From Limibacterium fermenti (GTDB lineage: Bacteria > Bacteroidota > Bacteroidia > Bacteroidales > Dysgonomonadaceae): a DNA stretch of 64,000 nt. This document shows positions 23,076 through 31,599 of the stretch, one piece after another. Under the pieces are notes generated by a model. That model was given only the letters and a program-made list of their open reading frames with translations. It did not search any database and had not been told where the DNA came from. Position numbers and translations under genes: made by a program. Where the stretch lies: the NCBI RefSeq assembly GCF_041902845.1, contig NZ_CP159486.1, forward strand, positions 372,001 through 436,000, read 5' to 3'. Position 1 is the stretch's first letter. Each line of letters starts with the position of its first letter.

Positions 23076-25484
23076 ATGCAAAGAATGAGCAGATGTATCA
23101 CGCTGATTAGCTTCGTGTGGCTGTTTTTCATCGGCAGCTTGTCTGCCCAGATGAGCGATCAGGATGTGGTCAAAGAAATGAAAAAATCATCCGAAGAGGG
23201 CAAGTCGCAACAAGAAATTCTTCAGGATTTAACGGGGAAGGGTGTCACGACCACCCAATTGCAACGTATCCGCGAACAGTATGGCGACGGGCAAACGAGT
23301 GGGGGTACCACTCTCCCCGCACAGGCCGGATCTTCGCGCGAAGAGGTGTTGCGCCAAGACCCCGAGGCCGGGCAATTACGCGGCGGCGTTATTGATGCAA
23401 AAGACGCGGCACAAACGCTGCCTCCCGAAGAAAAAGTATACGGGCAAGATCTCTTTTCGTCCGATAACCTCACCTTTGCTCCCAATATTAATATGCCTAC
23501 CCCCGCCAATTACGTGCTGGGCCCGGGCGATGAAATCATTATCGACCTGTGGGGCGACTCGGAACTGAATGTCCGCTACACCATCGCACCCGACGGCCAT
23601 ATCACCGTGCCCGGATTGGGACGCATCCCGTTGAGCGGCTTACAGGTCGATCAGGCCCGGTCGCGCCTGCGGTACGAATTTTCCACCATCTACTCCGACC
23701 TCGACTCGGACGAACCACATACTTTCCTCGGTATATCGGTAGGCAATGTCCGCACCATCCGCGTCCATGTCATGGGCGAAGCCGTCCGCCCCGGCACTTA
23801 TACGCTCTCGTCGTTCGCTTCGGCCTTCCATGCCCTGTATGTGGCGGGCGGCCCGTCCAAGATAGGGAGCCTGCGTAATATCCGGATTTTTCGTGCCGGA
23901 AAAGCTGTGGCGCATATCGATATTTACGAATATCTGATGAAAGGAAACAATACCGCCGACATTACGCTGCAAGACGGCGACATTGTAAAGATTGACCCGT
24001 ACGGCATTCTGGCTCAAGCGACGGGCGAAGTGAAACGGCCCATGCGCTACGAAATGCGCGAGGGCGAAACGCTCGAAGACCTCCTCCGTTTTGCCGGCGG
24101 ATTCAGCGGCGACGCTTACCGTACCAATGTATCGCTTCTGCGCAAGGGCGCCGACGAAAAACAGGCTTTCACGCTCAACGCGCCGGAATATGCCGCTTTC
24201 GTTTTGCAGGACGGCGACCGGGTGGAAGTCGGTAATATTTTGGACAAGTACTCCAATATGGTCGAAATATCGGGTGCGGTAAACCGTCCGGGCAAATATG
24301 CCATCGGCGACCGCATACGCACGTTGCGCGACCTCATCGACATCGCCCAGGGCCCTACGGGCGACGCATACCGATACCGAGCCCTGTTGTATCGCGAAAA
24401 ACAAGATCTCACCTGGGAGATGGAATCCATCAATATAGACAAACTGCTGGAAGGAACCCGTCCCGACATCACCCTTCGCAAGAACGACCGGCTGTATGTG
24501 CCTTCGGTCCTCTCGTTGGAAGATGAACTGTCCTTATATATAGGTGGGGAAGTACGCAACCCGGGTACCTATTCGTTTGCCGACCGTATGACCATCTCCG
24601 ATCTCATCTTGCAAGCCGGCGGATTGAAAGAGTCGGCTTCCATTGCCCGCATCGATGTGTACCGCCGCCTCAAAGACCCGCTAAGCACCACGCTATCGGT
24701 ACGCTCGGGCGCTGCTTTCAGCTTTTCATTGGAAAACGGATTGATTGCTTCGGGCGACACGGCCTTTACGCTGGAACCGTTCGACCAGGTGGTGGTGCGT
24801 CGTTCGCCTGGTTACGAAGAACAACAGGAGGTGACCGTGAAAGGCGAGGTGTTGTATCAAGGGGCGTTTGCCAAGTTGCACAAAGACGAACGGCTCTCTA
24901 CGCTCATCGAGCGCGCCGGCGGGCTCTCGCAATATGCCTATCCCAAGGGGGCGCGACTGCTGCGAAGGTTGACCGACGATGAGCTTATCCGTGTAAAGGA
25001 AGCATTTATTGCGAAAAGCCGAGCGGATAAAATCGACACCGATTCGCTTAACCTCGACAGCCTGATGACCGCTACCAACCAATATGTCGGTATCGACTTG
25101 GAAAAAGCGTTGAAACAGCCCGGAGGCGACGAAGACATTATTCTTCGTGAGGGCGACGTGCTTACCGTGCCGCAATATGACGGCACCGTGAAGATTTCGG
25201 GAGCCGTGATGCATCCCAATACCGTGGCCTATAACAAACGCTACAGCTTACGCAACTATATCTGGCAGGCGGGTGGATACAGCCGTCTGGCCATTAAGAC
25301 CCAACCGTTCGTCATCTATATGAACGGTAAAGTGTCCACAGGACGATGGGCCCGGATAGAGCCGGGTTGCGAGATTGTGGTGCCCGAGCGGCCCGAACGA
25401 CGGCCCACGTCTGTGCAGGAGGTGTTGGGTATCAGCACCTCGCTGGCATCCATCGTGTTGCTGATTACCAATCTGATTAAATAA
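23076..25484 (+). CDS. SLBB-domain polysaccharide export protein (Wza-like)
   Basis: An 802-aa secreted protein of the capsule export channel family. A signal peptide ends GSLSAQ. After an acidic N-terminal region (about 25-125) comes a Poly_export domain starting YVLGPGDEIIIDLWGD and SPxG-like TVPGLGRIPLSG, followed by at least five SLBB repeats (for example GEAVRPGTYTLSS, GAVNRPGKYAIGD, GGEVRNPGTYSFAD, GEVLYQGAFAK, GAVMHPNTVAYN) and a C-terminal hydrophobic helix (about 782-799). It lacks the lipobox Cys of Wza. Works with the Wzz protein encoded next to carry polymer across the outer membrane. Confidence 0.93.
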   Translation: MQRMSRCITLISFVWLFFIGSLSAQMSDQDVVKEMKKSSEEGKSQQEILQDLTGKGVTTTQLQRIREQYGDGQTSGGTTLPAQAGSSREEVLRQDPEAGQLRGGVIDAKDAAQTLPPEEKVYGQDLFSSDNLTFAPNINMPTPANYVLGPGDEIIIDLWGDSELNVRYTIAPDGHITVPGLGRIPLSGLQVDQARSRLRYEFSTIYSDLDSDEPHTFLGISVGNVRTIRVHVMGEAVRPGTYTLSSFASAFHALYVAGGPSKIGSLRNIRIFRAGKAVAHIDIYEYLMKGNNTADITLQDGDIVKIDPYGILAQATGEVKRPMRYEMREGETLEDLLRFAGGFSGDAYRTNVSLLRKGADEKQAFTLNAPEYAAFVLQDGDRVEVGNILDKYSNMVEISGAVNRPGKYAIGDRIRTLRDLIDIAQGPTGDAYRYRALLYREKQDLTWEMESINIDKLLEGTRPDITLRKNDRLYVPSVLSLEDELSLYIGGEVRNPGTYSFADRMTISDLILQAGGLKESASIARIDVYRRLKDPLSTTLSVRSGAAFSFSLENGLIASGDTAFTLEPFDQVVVRRSPGYEEQQEVTVKGEVLYQGAFAKLHKDERLSTLIERAGGLSQYAYPKGARLLRRLTDDELIRVKEAFIAKSRADKIDTDSLNLDSLMTATNQYVGIDLEKALKQPGGDEDIILREGDVLTVPQYDGTVKISGAVMHPNTVAYNKRYSLRNYIWQAGGYSRLAIKTQPFVIYMNGKVSTGRWARIEPGCEIVVPERPERRPTSVQEVLGISTSLASIVLLITNLIK

Positions 25485-25509
25485 ACCCGTGTAAAAGAAA
25501 AAAGCATTT

Positions 25510-26667
25510 ATGTCATCACAAACATCTCTGCCCCCATCCGCCGATCTTCCTCCCGCCGTGCAAGAAGACGAAATCGATTTGGTAGATATTCTTCGCCGCC
25601 TGTGGCTCAAACGCCGTTTCATCCTGTGGGTGACGGGAGCCTTTTTATTACTCGGCGTGTTTATCGCCCTCTTTTCGCCGGTGAAGTACACCGCTTCGTG
25701 CACCGTGGTGCCTCAAAGCGGCAAAGACGGATCGGGCGGTAATTTGGGAGGCATCGCCGCCATGATGGGCGTGAATATGGGCGGCATGGGCAGCAGCGAA
25801 ACGCTTTCGCCCACGGTATATCCGCAAATCATCAAAAGCGTTCCCTTTACGCGGGAGATCATGCAAACCCCCATCCGGGTCGAAAAGTCGGGCGGAAAAT
25901 CCATTTCGCTCTACGACTATTATACCGACAAACAGTATCAATCGTTCAATCTTTTGGACGGCATAAAACGATATACCATCGGCTTGCCGGGTTTGCTGAT
26001 CGGGGCGATGCGCGGTACTTCCGTCCAAGAGGCTTCTACCGATAGCGTTTCAACGATGCTGGCCCTTACAGACGAAGAAGAACGCGTATATAAAACCATT
26101 CAAAGTTCGTTGACGCAAAATTTCAATCAAAAAGACGGATATCTGACGCTTGAGTATTCTTTTCCCGAAGCGGAAGGAGCGGCGCAAATCACCGATCAAG
26201 TCCGCAAAACATTGGGAAAGTATGTGATGTCGTTCAAGTCGGAAAAAGCCGAAGACAACCTCGCCTTTGTGGAACAGAGTTACGAGGATGCCCGGAAAGA
26301 CTTTCTGGAGAAGCAAAGCCGCTTGGCTTCTTTCCGTGATGCCAATCGCGGACTGACTACCGCCACGGCGCAAGCTACCGAACAACGCTTGCGCAGCGAA
26401 TATGACCTGGCTTTTAGCGTGTATAGCGAGTTGGCCAAACAACGCGAGCAAGCCAAACTGTCGGTCAAGGAAACCAAGCCGGTACTGACGGTGATTGAAC
26501 CGGTGGTCGTGCCGTCGCAAAAAAGTGCTCCTCGACGGGGAATAATTCTGATAGGTTGCCTCTTTTTAGGATTCATCATTGGTTGCGGGTGGGTGTTTCT
26601 ACAACCCTTCCTCAAAGATATTCGAAAAGAAATAAGAGAAGAAGATAAGCCTTCGGCGATAGTTTGA
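25510..26667 (+). CDS. Wzz/chain-length determinant protein
   Basis: A 385-aa inner-membrane co-polymerase. Membrane helices at about 36-56 and 345-368 flank a periplasmic helical domain with a Gly/Met-rich stretch near 76-98 and long coiled coil at about 245-320. No cytoplasmic tyrosine-kinase domain follows the second helix, so it is a PCP-1 or PCP-2b type rather than a BY-kinase. It sets polymer length with Wzy. Its stop codon lies inside the left copy of a 31-bp direct repeat. Confidence 0.9.
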   Translation: MSSQTSLPPSADLPPAVQEDEIDLVDILRRLWLKRRFILWVTGAFLLLGVFIALFSPVKYTASCTVVPQSGKDGSGGNLGGIAAMMGVNMGGMGSSETLSPTVYPQIIKSVPFTREIMQTPIRVEKSGGKSISLYDYYTDKQYQSFNLLDGIKRYTIGLPGLLIGAMRGTSVQEASTDSVSTMLALTDEEERVYKTIQSSLTQNFNQKDGYLTLEYSFPEAEGAAQITDQVRKTLGKYVMSFKSEKAEDNLAFVEQSYEDARKDFLEKQSRLASFRDANRGLTTATAQATEQRLRSEYDLAFSVYSELAKQREQAKLSVKETKPVLTVIEPVVVPSQKSAPRRGIILIGCLFLGFIIGCGWVFLQPFLKDIRKEIREEDKPSAIV

Positions 26668-26686
26668 AGATAACGCTTTGCGGATA
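26656..26686 (+). repeat. 31-bp direct repeat, left copy
   Basis: Begins GCGATAGTTTGAAGATAA and ends CTTTGCGGATA; the copy at 30025-30055 has the same length without gaps and about five differences. The pair brackets the accessory genes between wzz and rfbA. Confidence 0.6.
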
Positions 26687-27052
26687 GACGGGAGGTTGAG
26701 GTTGGATTTCAAAGAGATGAAATTTTTATTATCACCAAGTTAGATAGAGAAAATCAAAAGTTGGAACTAAGCTCGTTCAAAAAAGTGACTAAGCCTGAAA
26801 AAATATAAGCCGCTTATAATAAAGACATTCAAGAGGGAGCATAAGCTATTGACAGTGAAAAAATGACGAAGTTGTCATTAAGCTTTGCACAAAAAGTCAC
26901 TATGCTGCCGGATAAGAAGCTTCAACATACGGAGGAATTAGGATCTTAGCTTAGAAACTGTTTTGAATTTTATTTGGTTATGTCAAAAGCACCTTTTAAT
27001 TTTGCGAACTGAGCATTGAAATAAATCCAATGAATAGTCCTCTGTCAGTTAT
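26687..27052. other. Gene-poor stretch with degraded sequence
   Basis: About 365 bp with no intact gene. Two similar phrases (TCAAAAAAGTGACTAAGCC near 26778 and ACAAAAAGTCACTATGCTG near 26888) hint at decayed repeats or a decayed reading frame. It contains the solo 21-bp element end at 26951. Confidence 0.5.
26951..26971. repeat. Solo copy of the 21-bp element end
   Basis: Identical over 21 bp to the left terminal repeat of the element at 22045. No partner end is found nearby, so it is a solo end or a remnant of a deleted copy. Confidence 0.65.
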
Positions 27053-27268
27053 TTGAGCCGGAGTGTCGACATAGAAGGGCGCACGTATGCTTATCGAAAA
27101 ATAAGCGACCGAGGAATGTTGAACGGCTTGGGCGAATTGATGGATGAAGAAATGAAGAATTCCGAAAATATGAATGTGTATATACGTTACGGGATAGAAA
27201 AATCGCATGAAACAGGAGTAGATGGGCTATGTTATAAATTATTTTTTCCAAAACGAAAGGATGTATGA
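27053..27268 (+). pseudogene. Fragment of an unknown gene
   Basis: An open frame of 71 codons beginning only with TTG; the first ATG is at 27116. The sequence (EGRTYAYRKISDRGMLNGLGEL and FFPKRKDV) has no family I recognise. The stop overlaps the ATG of the DUF6978 gene by 4 bp (ATGA), so it may be translated as the first gene of that operon. The missing start and the element end 80 bp upstream suggest loss of the 5' part. Confidence 0.4.
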
Positions 27269-27798
27269 AAATAACAAATGAACAAGCGGAATACTTGTTG
27301 ACGCTACCCAAAAAGGTCGTTGAAAATAACACGCTTCTGGATGAATTGACCATTGAACAACAATACCCTTTTCATGATCGTTTTGAGTTAGTGTCCGAAA
27401 GAGATGATGACTTTTCTTTTTTATGGGAAATTAAACAAAGTAAGAAAAACAGTATCCGGATTAGTTTGCATTGTCAGGAAGATGATAGTAAAACAGGATT
27501 GCTTCGAGTTGATTATAATGGTGGACACACCAATCCTATGGAAGTGACGGAGTTTGTTCCGGAGAAATTCCGCCCTTATGCCGGAAAAAGCTTTTCAGTA
27601 AATGAGCATCACATTCATTATCATGTGGAGGGTTATAGCAGTCTTGCATGGGCGATTCCTTTATCCGTGGATGAATTCGCAATTAAAGAGATAAAGCAAG
27701 GCCCGGATTTTAATCACACCTTTGCGGAAACAATAAAATTATTCGCAAAGACGATTCATATAGAAACAGCGATTGCAGTAAATATATTGCTATTATGA
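27265..27798 (+). CDS. DUF6978 family protein
   Basis: A 177-aa cytoplasmic protein. The segment LLRVDYNGGHTNPM and the later HHIHYHVEGYSSLAWAIPL match the DUF6978 pattern (HTNP, H-x-H, EGY, WAIPL). The family has no established activity; the conserved His residues could be metal-binding. Start and stop overlap the neighbouring frames by 4 bp each, indicating tight translational coupling with the DUF1828 protein, a pairing seen in other genomes and often regarded as defence or toxin-antitoxin-like. Confidence 0.72.
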   Translation: MKITNEQAEYLLTLPKKVVENNTLLDELTIEQQYPFHDRFELVSERDDDFSFLWEIKQSKKNSIRISLHCQEDDSKTGLLRVDYNGGHTNPMEVTEFVPEKFRPYAGKSFSVNEHHIHYHVEGYSSLAWAIPLSVDEFAIKEIKQGPDFNHTFAETIKLFAKTIHIETAIAVNILLL

Positions 27799-28577
27799 AT
27801 TGGATAGACAACAGCATCAAAGAATATTACGATTGGCTTCGTGAAAAAACAATCGTAACGGTTGATGAACAAACGGGATGGAGTGAGATTACCACACCAT
27901 TTCAGGGATTGTTCAATGACAACATTCAACTATATGCAAAATTGGAAGACGGCAAGTTGATTCTTTCCGATGACGGATTAACACTCGCCAACCTGGAACT
28001 TGCCGGCTCTCCGGTTCTGCGTTCTCCGAAGCGGAAAGAATGGATGGATATGATTTTTTTGAACTATGGCATAACCTTGCGGGATAACGAATTGGTAGCA
28101 ATCGGAACGGTGAAAGAATTTAATCAAAAAAAACTCAATCTGCTAAGCGCTATATCCGAAATTTCCGATATGGCTATGTTAGCCAAGCATACCGTATCTT
28201 CCCTTTTTAAGGAAGATGTAAAAGCCTATCTGGAGGAACAGAATGCGATTTATACCCCCCATTTTATAGCAAAGGGATCTACGGGCATCGAGTTCACTTT
28301 CGATTTTCAGATAGCCGGCCGCCAAAAAGAATTAGTCATTAAATGTTTCAATTCTTTGAATAAAATGAATGTACCCAATTTCTTGTTTGCTTGGGATGAC
28401 ATAAAACCGGCTCGGGAAAAAATCTCAGGTAAGGTGTTGAGAGGATTGGCCATCGTCAATGATACGGATAAGGATATTAAAAAAGAATATCTGGACGCCT
28501 TGGAAAGCAAGGGCGCCGATTATATTCTTTGGGAGCAACGCCATCAACCGGAAATGGAGAAAAAACTGGTAGCTTAA
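27795..28577 (+). CDS. DUF1828/DUF1829 protein
   Basis: A 260-aa protein with an N-terminal DUF1828 domain (about 20-110; YAKLEDGKLILSDDGLTLANLEL) and C-terminal DUF1829 domain (about 150-250; FTFDFQIAGRQKELVIKCFNS, then ENGTDKD-like NDTDKDIKKEYLDAL). The DUF1829 region resembles a nuclease-like core (D...E-x-V-I-K), but catalysis is unproven. Start overlaps the DUF6978 stop by 4 bp. Plausibly the effector half of a two-gene system; that is inference. Confidence 0.8.
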   Translation: MNWIDNSIKEYYDWLREKTIVTVDEQTGWSEITTPFQGLFNDNIQLYAKLEDGKLILSDDGLTLANLELAGSPVLRSPKRKEWMDMIFLNYGITLRDNELVAIGTVKEFNQKKLNLLSAISEISDMAMLAKHTVSSLFKEDVKAYLEEQNAIYTPHFIAKGSTGIEFTFDFQIAGRQKELVIKCFNSLNKMNVPNFLFAWDDIKPAREKISGKVLRGLAIVNDTDKDIKKEYLDALESKGADYILWEQRHQPEMEKKLVA

Positions 28578-28598
28578 CGAGCATCACTCATCATTATT

Positions 28599-29975
28599 AT
28601 GGATATTGAGACAATTCTACAACATATGGAAAAAGAGCGGCTCGAATCGTTCCTGATTGCGCATGCAAAGAAGCATCCGGAGTTTCTCCGGGAGCTCGAA
28701 CAGCAAGCATTGCCGAAAAAAAAGAAAAGAGCAAAGGTCGATTATAAGGAGGAGGTAAAAAGATGTCTCTCTTCTTCGCAATACGACGGTTACCTTGACC
28801 GCTACGGACATTCGATGCGCGAAAGTTCGGTGGCTGACGAGTTATATGATTTGACGGAGAAAGCGCGGTTTTTCGCCAAAGAGGGTTCTTTCGAAGATGC
28901 ATTGGATATCCTGCTCTCCATCATGGAAGAAGTGGCCGCCTCGTACGAAGAATATGAAGATTACGACGGCGAGCTGGCCGCCGCTTGCCAAGAGGCATCG
29001 TCGGTGCTGGAGGAGATGCTTCACTATGATATCCCGCCGGTACTGATGGAGTTGTTGATCGCCCGGCTCGGACGATTGATCGCCGATGACCGGTTTGAAA
29101 ATTACAGCCTCGCCGATATCAACGGACTATTATTCGCCGACACGCTCAAATCGTCCCGTACGGCAGATGCACTGGCTTTGCTCGATGCGGCTTTGGCCCG
29201 GGAGCCTGATTCTTTCCGTACCGATTCGTTGGTGAAGACCAAGCTCGAATTGCTGAAGAACGACGGGCGTACGGAAGAATACGAACAAACCCTCGACGCG
29301 TATCTGTATCTTCCCGCAATCAGGCATATCCGTTTGGATGCCTTGTTGCAGGCCGAAGCCTATCCCGAAGCTCTCCGCCTGGTAGACGGAGGCATCGCCG
29401 TGGCGGAAACGAAAAGAAATCCCGGAACCGTAGCGGCTTGGAAAGAAGTTGAATTGCGTATTTACAGGCAAGCCGGCGACCGGGAAAACAGCATCTCTTC
29501 GGCGGAAGAATTGTTTGCGGTCGGTCGTAATGCCATGGACTATTACGAAATCCTGAAAGAATTGATTCCGCCGGCCCAATGGCCCGTTTACCTCGACAGG
29601 CTGCTCAACCGGAAGAGCTCCGGCTTTTATGATACCGTATATCCCCGCATTTACATCCGGGAGGAATATTGGGGCAGGCTCATGGATTGGGTGGAACAGC
29701 ATACCGGCCTGAGGAACAAATACGATTCGGCGGTAGAGTACGAACCTTATCTACGGGCGCATTATCCCGAGCGCTTAATGGAAATGTATCGTTCACGGCT
29801 CATCGGCTATGCGCAAGACAACATGGGGCGGGAGCATTACCGTTTTATTGCGCAGATACTCAAAAAAATGCAAGCTTCTCCCGGAGGAAGCAAGACGGTT
29901 ACCGCTTTGGTGGACAATTTCAGGGAAACGTATGCCAGCCGTCGGGCGATGATAGAGGAGTTGAGCGGATTTTAA
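28599..29975 (+). CDS. Helical-repeat (TPR-like) protein
   Basis: A 458-aa soluble protein built of paired helices: ARFFAKEGSFEDALDILLSIMEE, SRTADALALLDAALAREPD and RLDALLQAEAYPEALRLVDGG look like TPR or TPR-like units. The N-terminal 60 residues are charged (poly-Lys near 40-46). I do not recognise a catalytic motif. Similar helical tails occur on Bacteroidetes SWIM-zinc-finger-associated proteins, but there is no SWIM Cys motif here. It lies 22 bp after the DUF1828 gene and may be part of that operon or backbone. Confidence 0.65.
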   Translation: MDIETILQHMEKERLESFLIAHAKKHPEFLRELEQQALPKKKKRAKVDYKEEVKRCLSSSQYDGYLDRYGHSMRESSVADELYDLTEKARFFAKEGSFEDALDILLSIMEEVAASYEEYEDYDGELAAACQEASSVLEEMLHYDIPPVLMELLIARLGRLIADDRFENYSLADINGLLFADTLKSSRTADALALLDAALAREPDSFRTDSLVKTKLELLKNDGRTEEYEQTLDAYLYLPAIRHIRLDALLQAEAYPEALRLVDGGIAVAETKRNPGTVAAWKEVELRIYRQAGDRENSISSAEELFAVGRNAMDYYEILKELIPPAQWPVYLDRLLNRKSSGFYDTVYPRIYIREEYWGRLMDWVEQHTGLRNKYDSAVEYEPYLRAHYPERLMEMYRSRLIGYAQDNMGREHYRFIAQILKKMQASPGGSKTVTALVDNFRETYASRRAMIEELSGF

Positions 29976-30008
29976 TGGAGGTTAGAGGTTGGAGATTGTA
30001 AGTTGGAG
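29974..30008. repeat. Degenerate heptamer array (GTTGGAG-like), 5 units
   Basis: Five loose 7-nt units (AATGGAG, GTTAGAG, GTTGGAG, ATTGTAA, GTTGGAG) that begin in the stop codon of the helical-repeat gene. The rightmost array of the series. Confidence 0.55.
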
Positions 30009-30024
30009 AAAAAATGGGCCCGGG

Positions 30025-30055
30025 GCTATAGTTTAAAGATAGCCCTTCGCGGATA
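30025..30055 (+). repeat. 31-bp direct repeat, right copy
   Basis: Partner of 26656-26686; begins GCTATAGTTTAAAGATAG and ends CTTCGCGGATA. Its GGGCTAT/ATAGCCC arms could also form a small hairpin. Confidence 0.6.
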
Positions 30056-30108
30056 ATGGCTAAAGCTGATAGATGAAAGATTGATAGGAGATTGTTGAGA
30101 GAATTGAG

Positions 30109-30116
30109 TATCTTTG
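30109..30116 (+). promoter_or_regulatory. Minus-7 box before rfbA
   Basis: TATCTTTG 27 bp before the rfbA ATG at 30144, an internal promoter candidate in the capsule locus. It makes the in-frame ATG at 30114 impossible as a start for this transcript. Confidence 0.55.
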
Positions 30117-30143
30117 TGCAAATTTGAGACAAACTTGGAGTTT

Positions 30144-31016
30144 ATGAAAGGAATCGTATTGGCCGGCGGATCGGGGACTCGATTATACCCGATTACGAAA
30201 GGGGTCAGCAAGCAAATGTTGCCCGTGTATGATAAACCGATGATTTATTATCCCATATCCACGCTCTTCTTAGCCGGTATACGGGATATCCTCATTATCT
30301 CCACTCCTGAAGATTTACCCGGCTTTAAACGGTTGTTGGGCAACGGGAACGATTATGGGGTGCGTTTTGAATACGCCGAGCAACCCAGTCCCGACGGATT
30401 GGCGCAAGCTTTCATCATCGGCGAACAATTTGTCGGCAATAACCCGGCTTGTCTGGTGTTAGGCGATAACATCTTCTACGGACAGGGATTCAGCACGATG
30501 CTTGATACTGCTGTTCAGGATGCGGAGCAAGGCTTGGCTACCGTTTTCGGCTATTATGTGAATGATCCGCAGCGATACGGAGTCGTGGATTTCGATAAAA
30601 GTGGAAAGGCGCTTTCGATCGAAGAAAAACCGGCGAACCCAAAATCCAATTACGCCGTAGTGGGACTGTATTTCTATCCCAATAAAGTTGTAGAAGTTGC
30701 AAAGAATATCAAACCCTCCGCCCGGGGAGAATTGGAAATCACCACCGTCAATCAACAGTTTTTAAGAGACGGTGAGTTGAAGGTGCAATTGCTTGGGCGG
30801 GGATTCGCGTGGTTGGATACCGGCACCCACGAATCGTTGTCGGAGGCTTCCACGTTTGTGGAAGTCATCGAAAAACGGCAAGGACTCAAAATCGCCTGTC
30901 TGGAAGAGATTGCGTATCGGAAGGGGTGGATTACCGAAGAACGCATTGACTTGTTGGCTCAACCGATGAAAAAGAATCAATACGGACAATACCTGTTGGA
31001 GTTGATAAAAAAATAA
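30144..31016 (+). CDS. rfbA: Glucose-1-phosphate thymidylyltransferase
   Basis: A 290-aa enzyme making dTDP-glucose from dTTP and glucose-1-phosphate, first step of dTDP-L-rhamnose synthesis. Nucleotidyltransferase signature GIVLAGGSGTRLYP at the N-terminus, catalytic EKP in SIEEKPANPKSNYAVVGLY, and DTGTHESL near the end. Length equals the family norm from this start. First gene of an rfbACDB operon. Confidence 0.97.
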   Translation: MKGIVLAGGSGTRLYPITKGVSKQMLPVYDKPMIYYPISTLFLAGIRDILIISTPEDLPGFKRLLGNGNDYGVRFEYAEQPSPDGLAQAFIIGEQFVGNNPACLVLGDNIFYGQGFSTMLDTAVQDAEQGLATVFGYYVNDPQRYGVVDFDKSGKALSIEEKPANPKSNYAVVGLYFYPNKVVEVAKNIKPSARGELEITTVNQQFLRDGELKVQLLGRGFAWLDTGTHESLSEASTFVEVIEKRQGLKIACLEEIAYRKGWITEERIDLLAQPMKKNQYGQYLLELIKK

Positions 31017-31026
31017 ATTTTTAGAT

Positions 31027-31599
31027 ATGAATGTTATACAGACGGAAATAGACGGCGTTGTTATCATTGAACCTAATGTATTCGGAGATGATCGAGGGAA
31101 TTTCTTTGAATCGTTTTCGGAAAAGGTTTTTCGAGAAAACGTATGTAATACGCGATTTATACAGGATAATGAATCTAAGTCTCGGTATGGCGTGTTAAGA
31201 GGATTACATTTTCAAAAAGGAGAATTTGCGCAATCCAAACTGGTCCGGGTTGTAAACGGCCGTGTATTGGATGTCGCCGTGGATATTCGAAAAGGCTCCC
31301 CTACTTTTGGTCGTCACGTTGCCGTAGAATTGACAGGAGAGAATAAACGACAGTTTTTTGTGCCTCGTGGATTTGCGCACGGTTTTGTCGTATTGAGCGA
31401 TGAAGCCGTTTTTCAATATAAATGTGATAATTATTATGCTCCCCAGGAAGAAGGAGCCATTGCGTGGAATGATCCGGATTTAGCCATAGATTGGAAAGTA
31501 CGTCCGGAAGAAATCCTTTTATCGGAAAAAGATCAAAAGCATCCTTTGCTGAAAGATGCTCCTTACTTATTCGATTTTCAAACAAACTATTATGGATAA
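31027..31599 (+). CDS. rfbC: dTDP-4-dehydrorhamnose 3,5-epimerase
   Basis: A 190-aa cupin-fold epimerase, third step of dTDP-L-rhamnose synthesis. Substrate-binding and catalytic elements: NESKSRYGVLRGLHFQ (His of LRGLH), VDIRKGSPTFG, and FVPRGFAHGF, with a Tyr in FQYKCDNYYAP. Ten bp after rfbA; its end overlaps rfbD by 8 bp. Confidence 0.96.
   Translation: MNVIQTEIDGVVIIEPNVFGDDRGNFFESFSEKVFRENVCNTRFIQDNESKSRYGVLRGLHFQKGEFAQSKLVRVVNGRVLDVAVDIRKGSPTFGRHVAVELTGENKRQFFVPRGFAHGFVVLSDEAVFQYKCDNYYAPQEEGAIAWNDPDLAIDWKVRPEEILLSEKDQKHPLLKDAPYLFDFQTNYYG

Noticed and set aside
23640..24404. A 254-codon open frame opposite the SLBB exporter
   Set aside because: Antisense shadow with repetitive Val/Arg composition mirroring the SLBB repeats.
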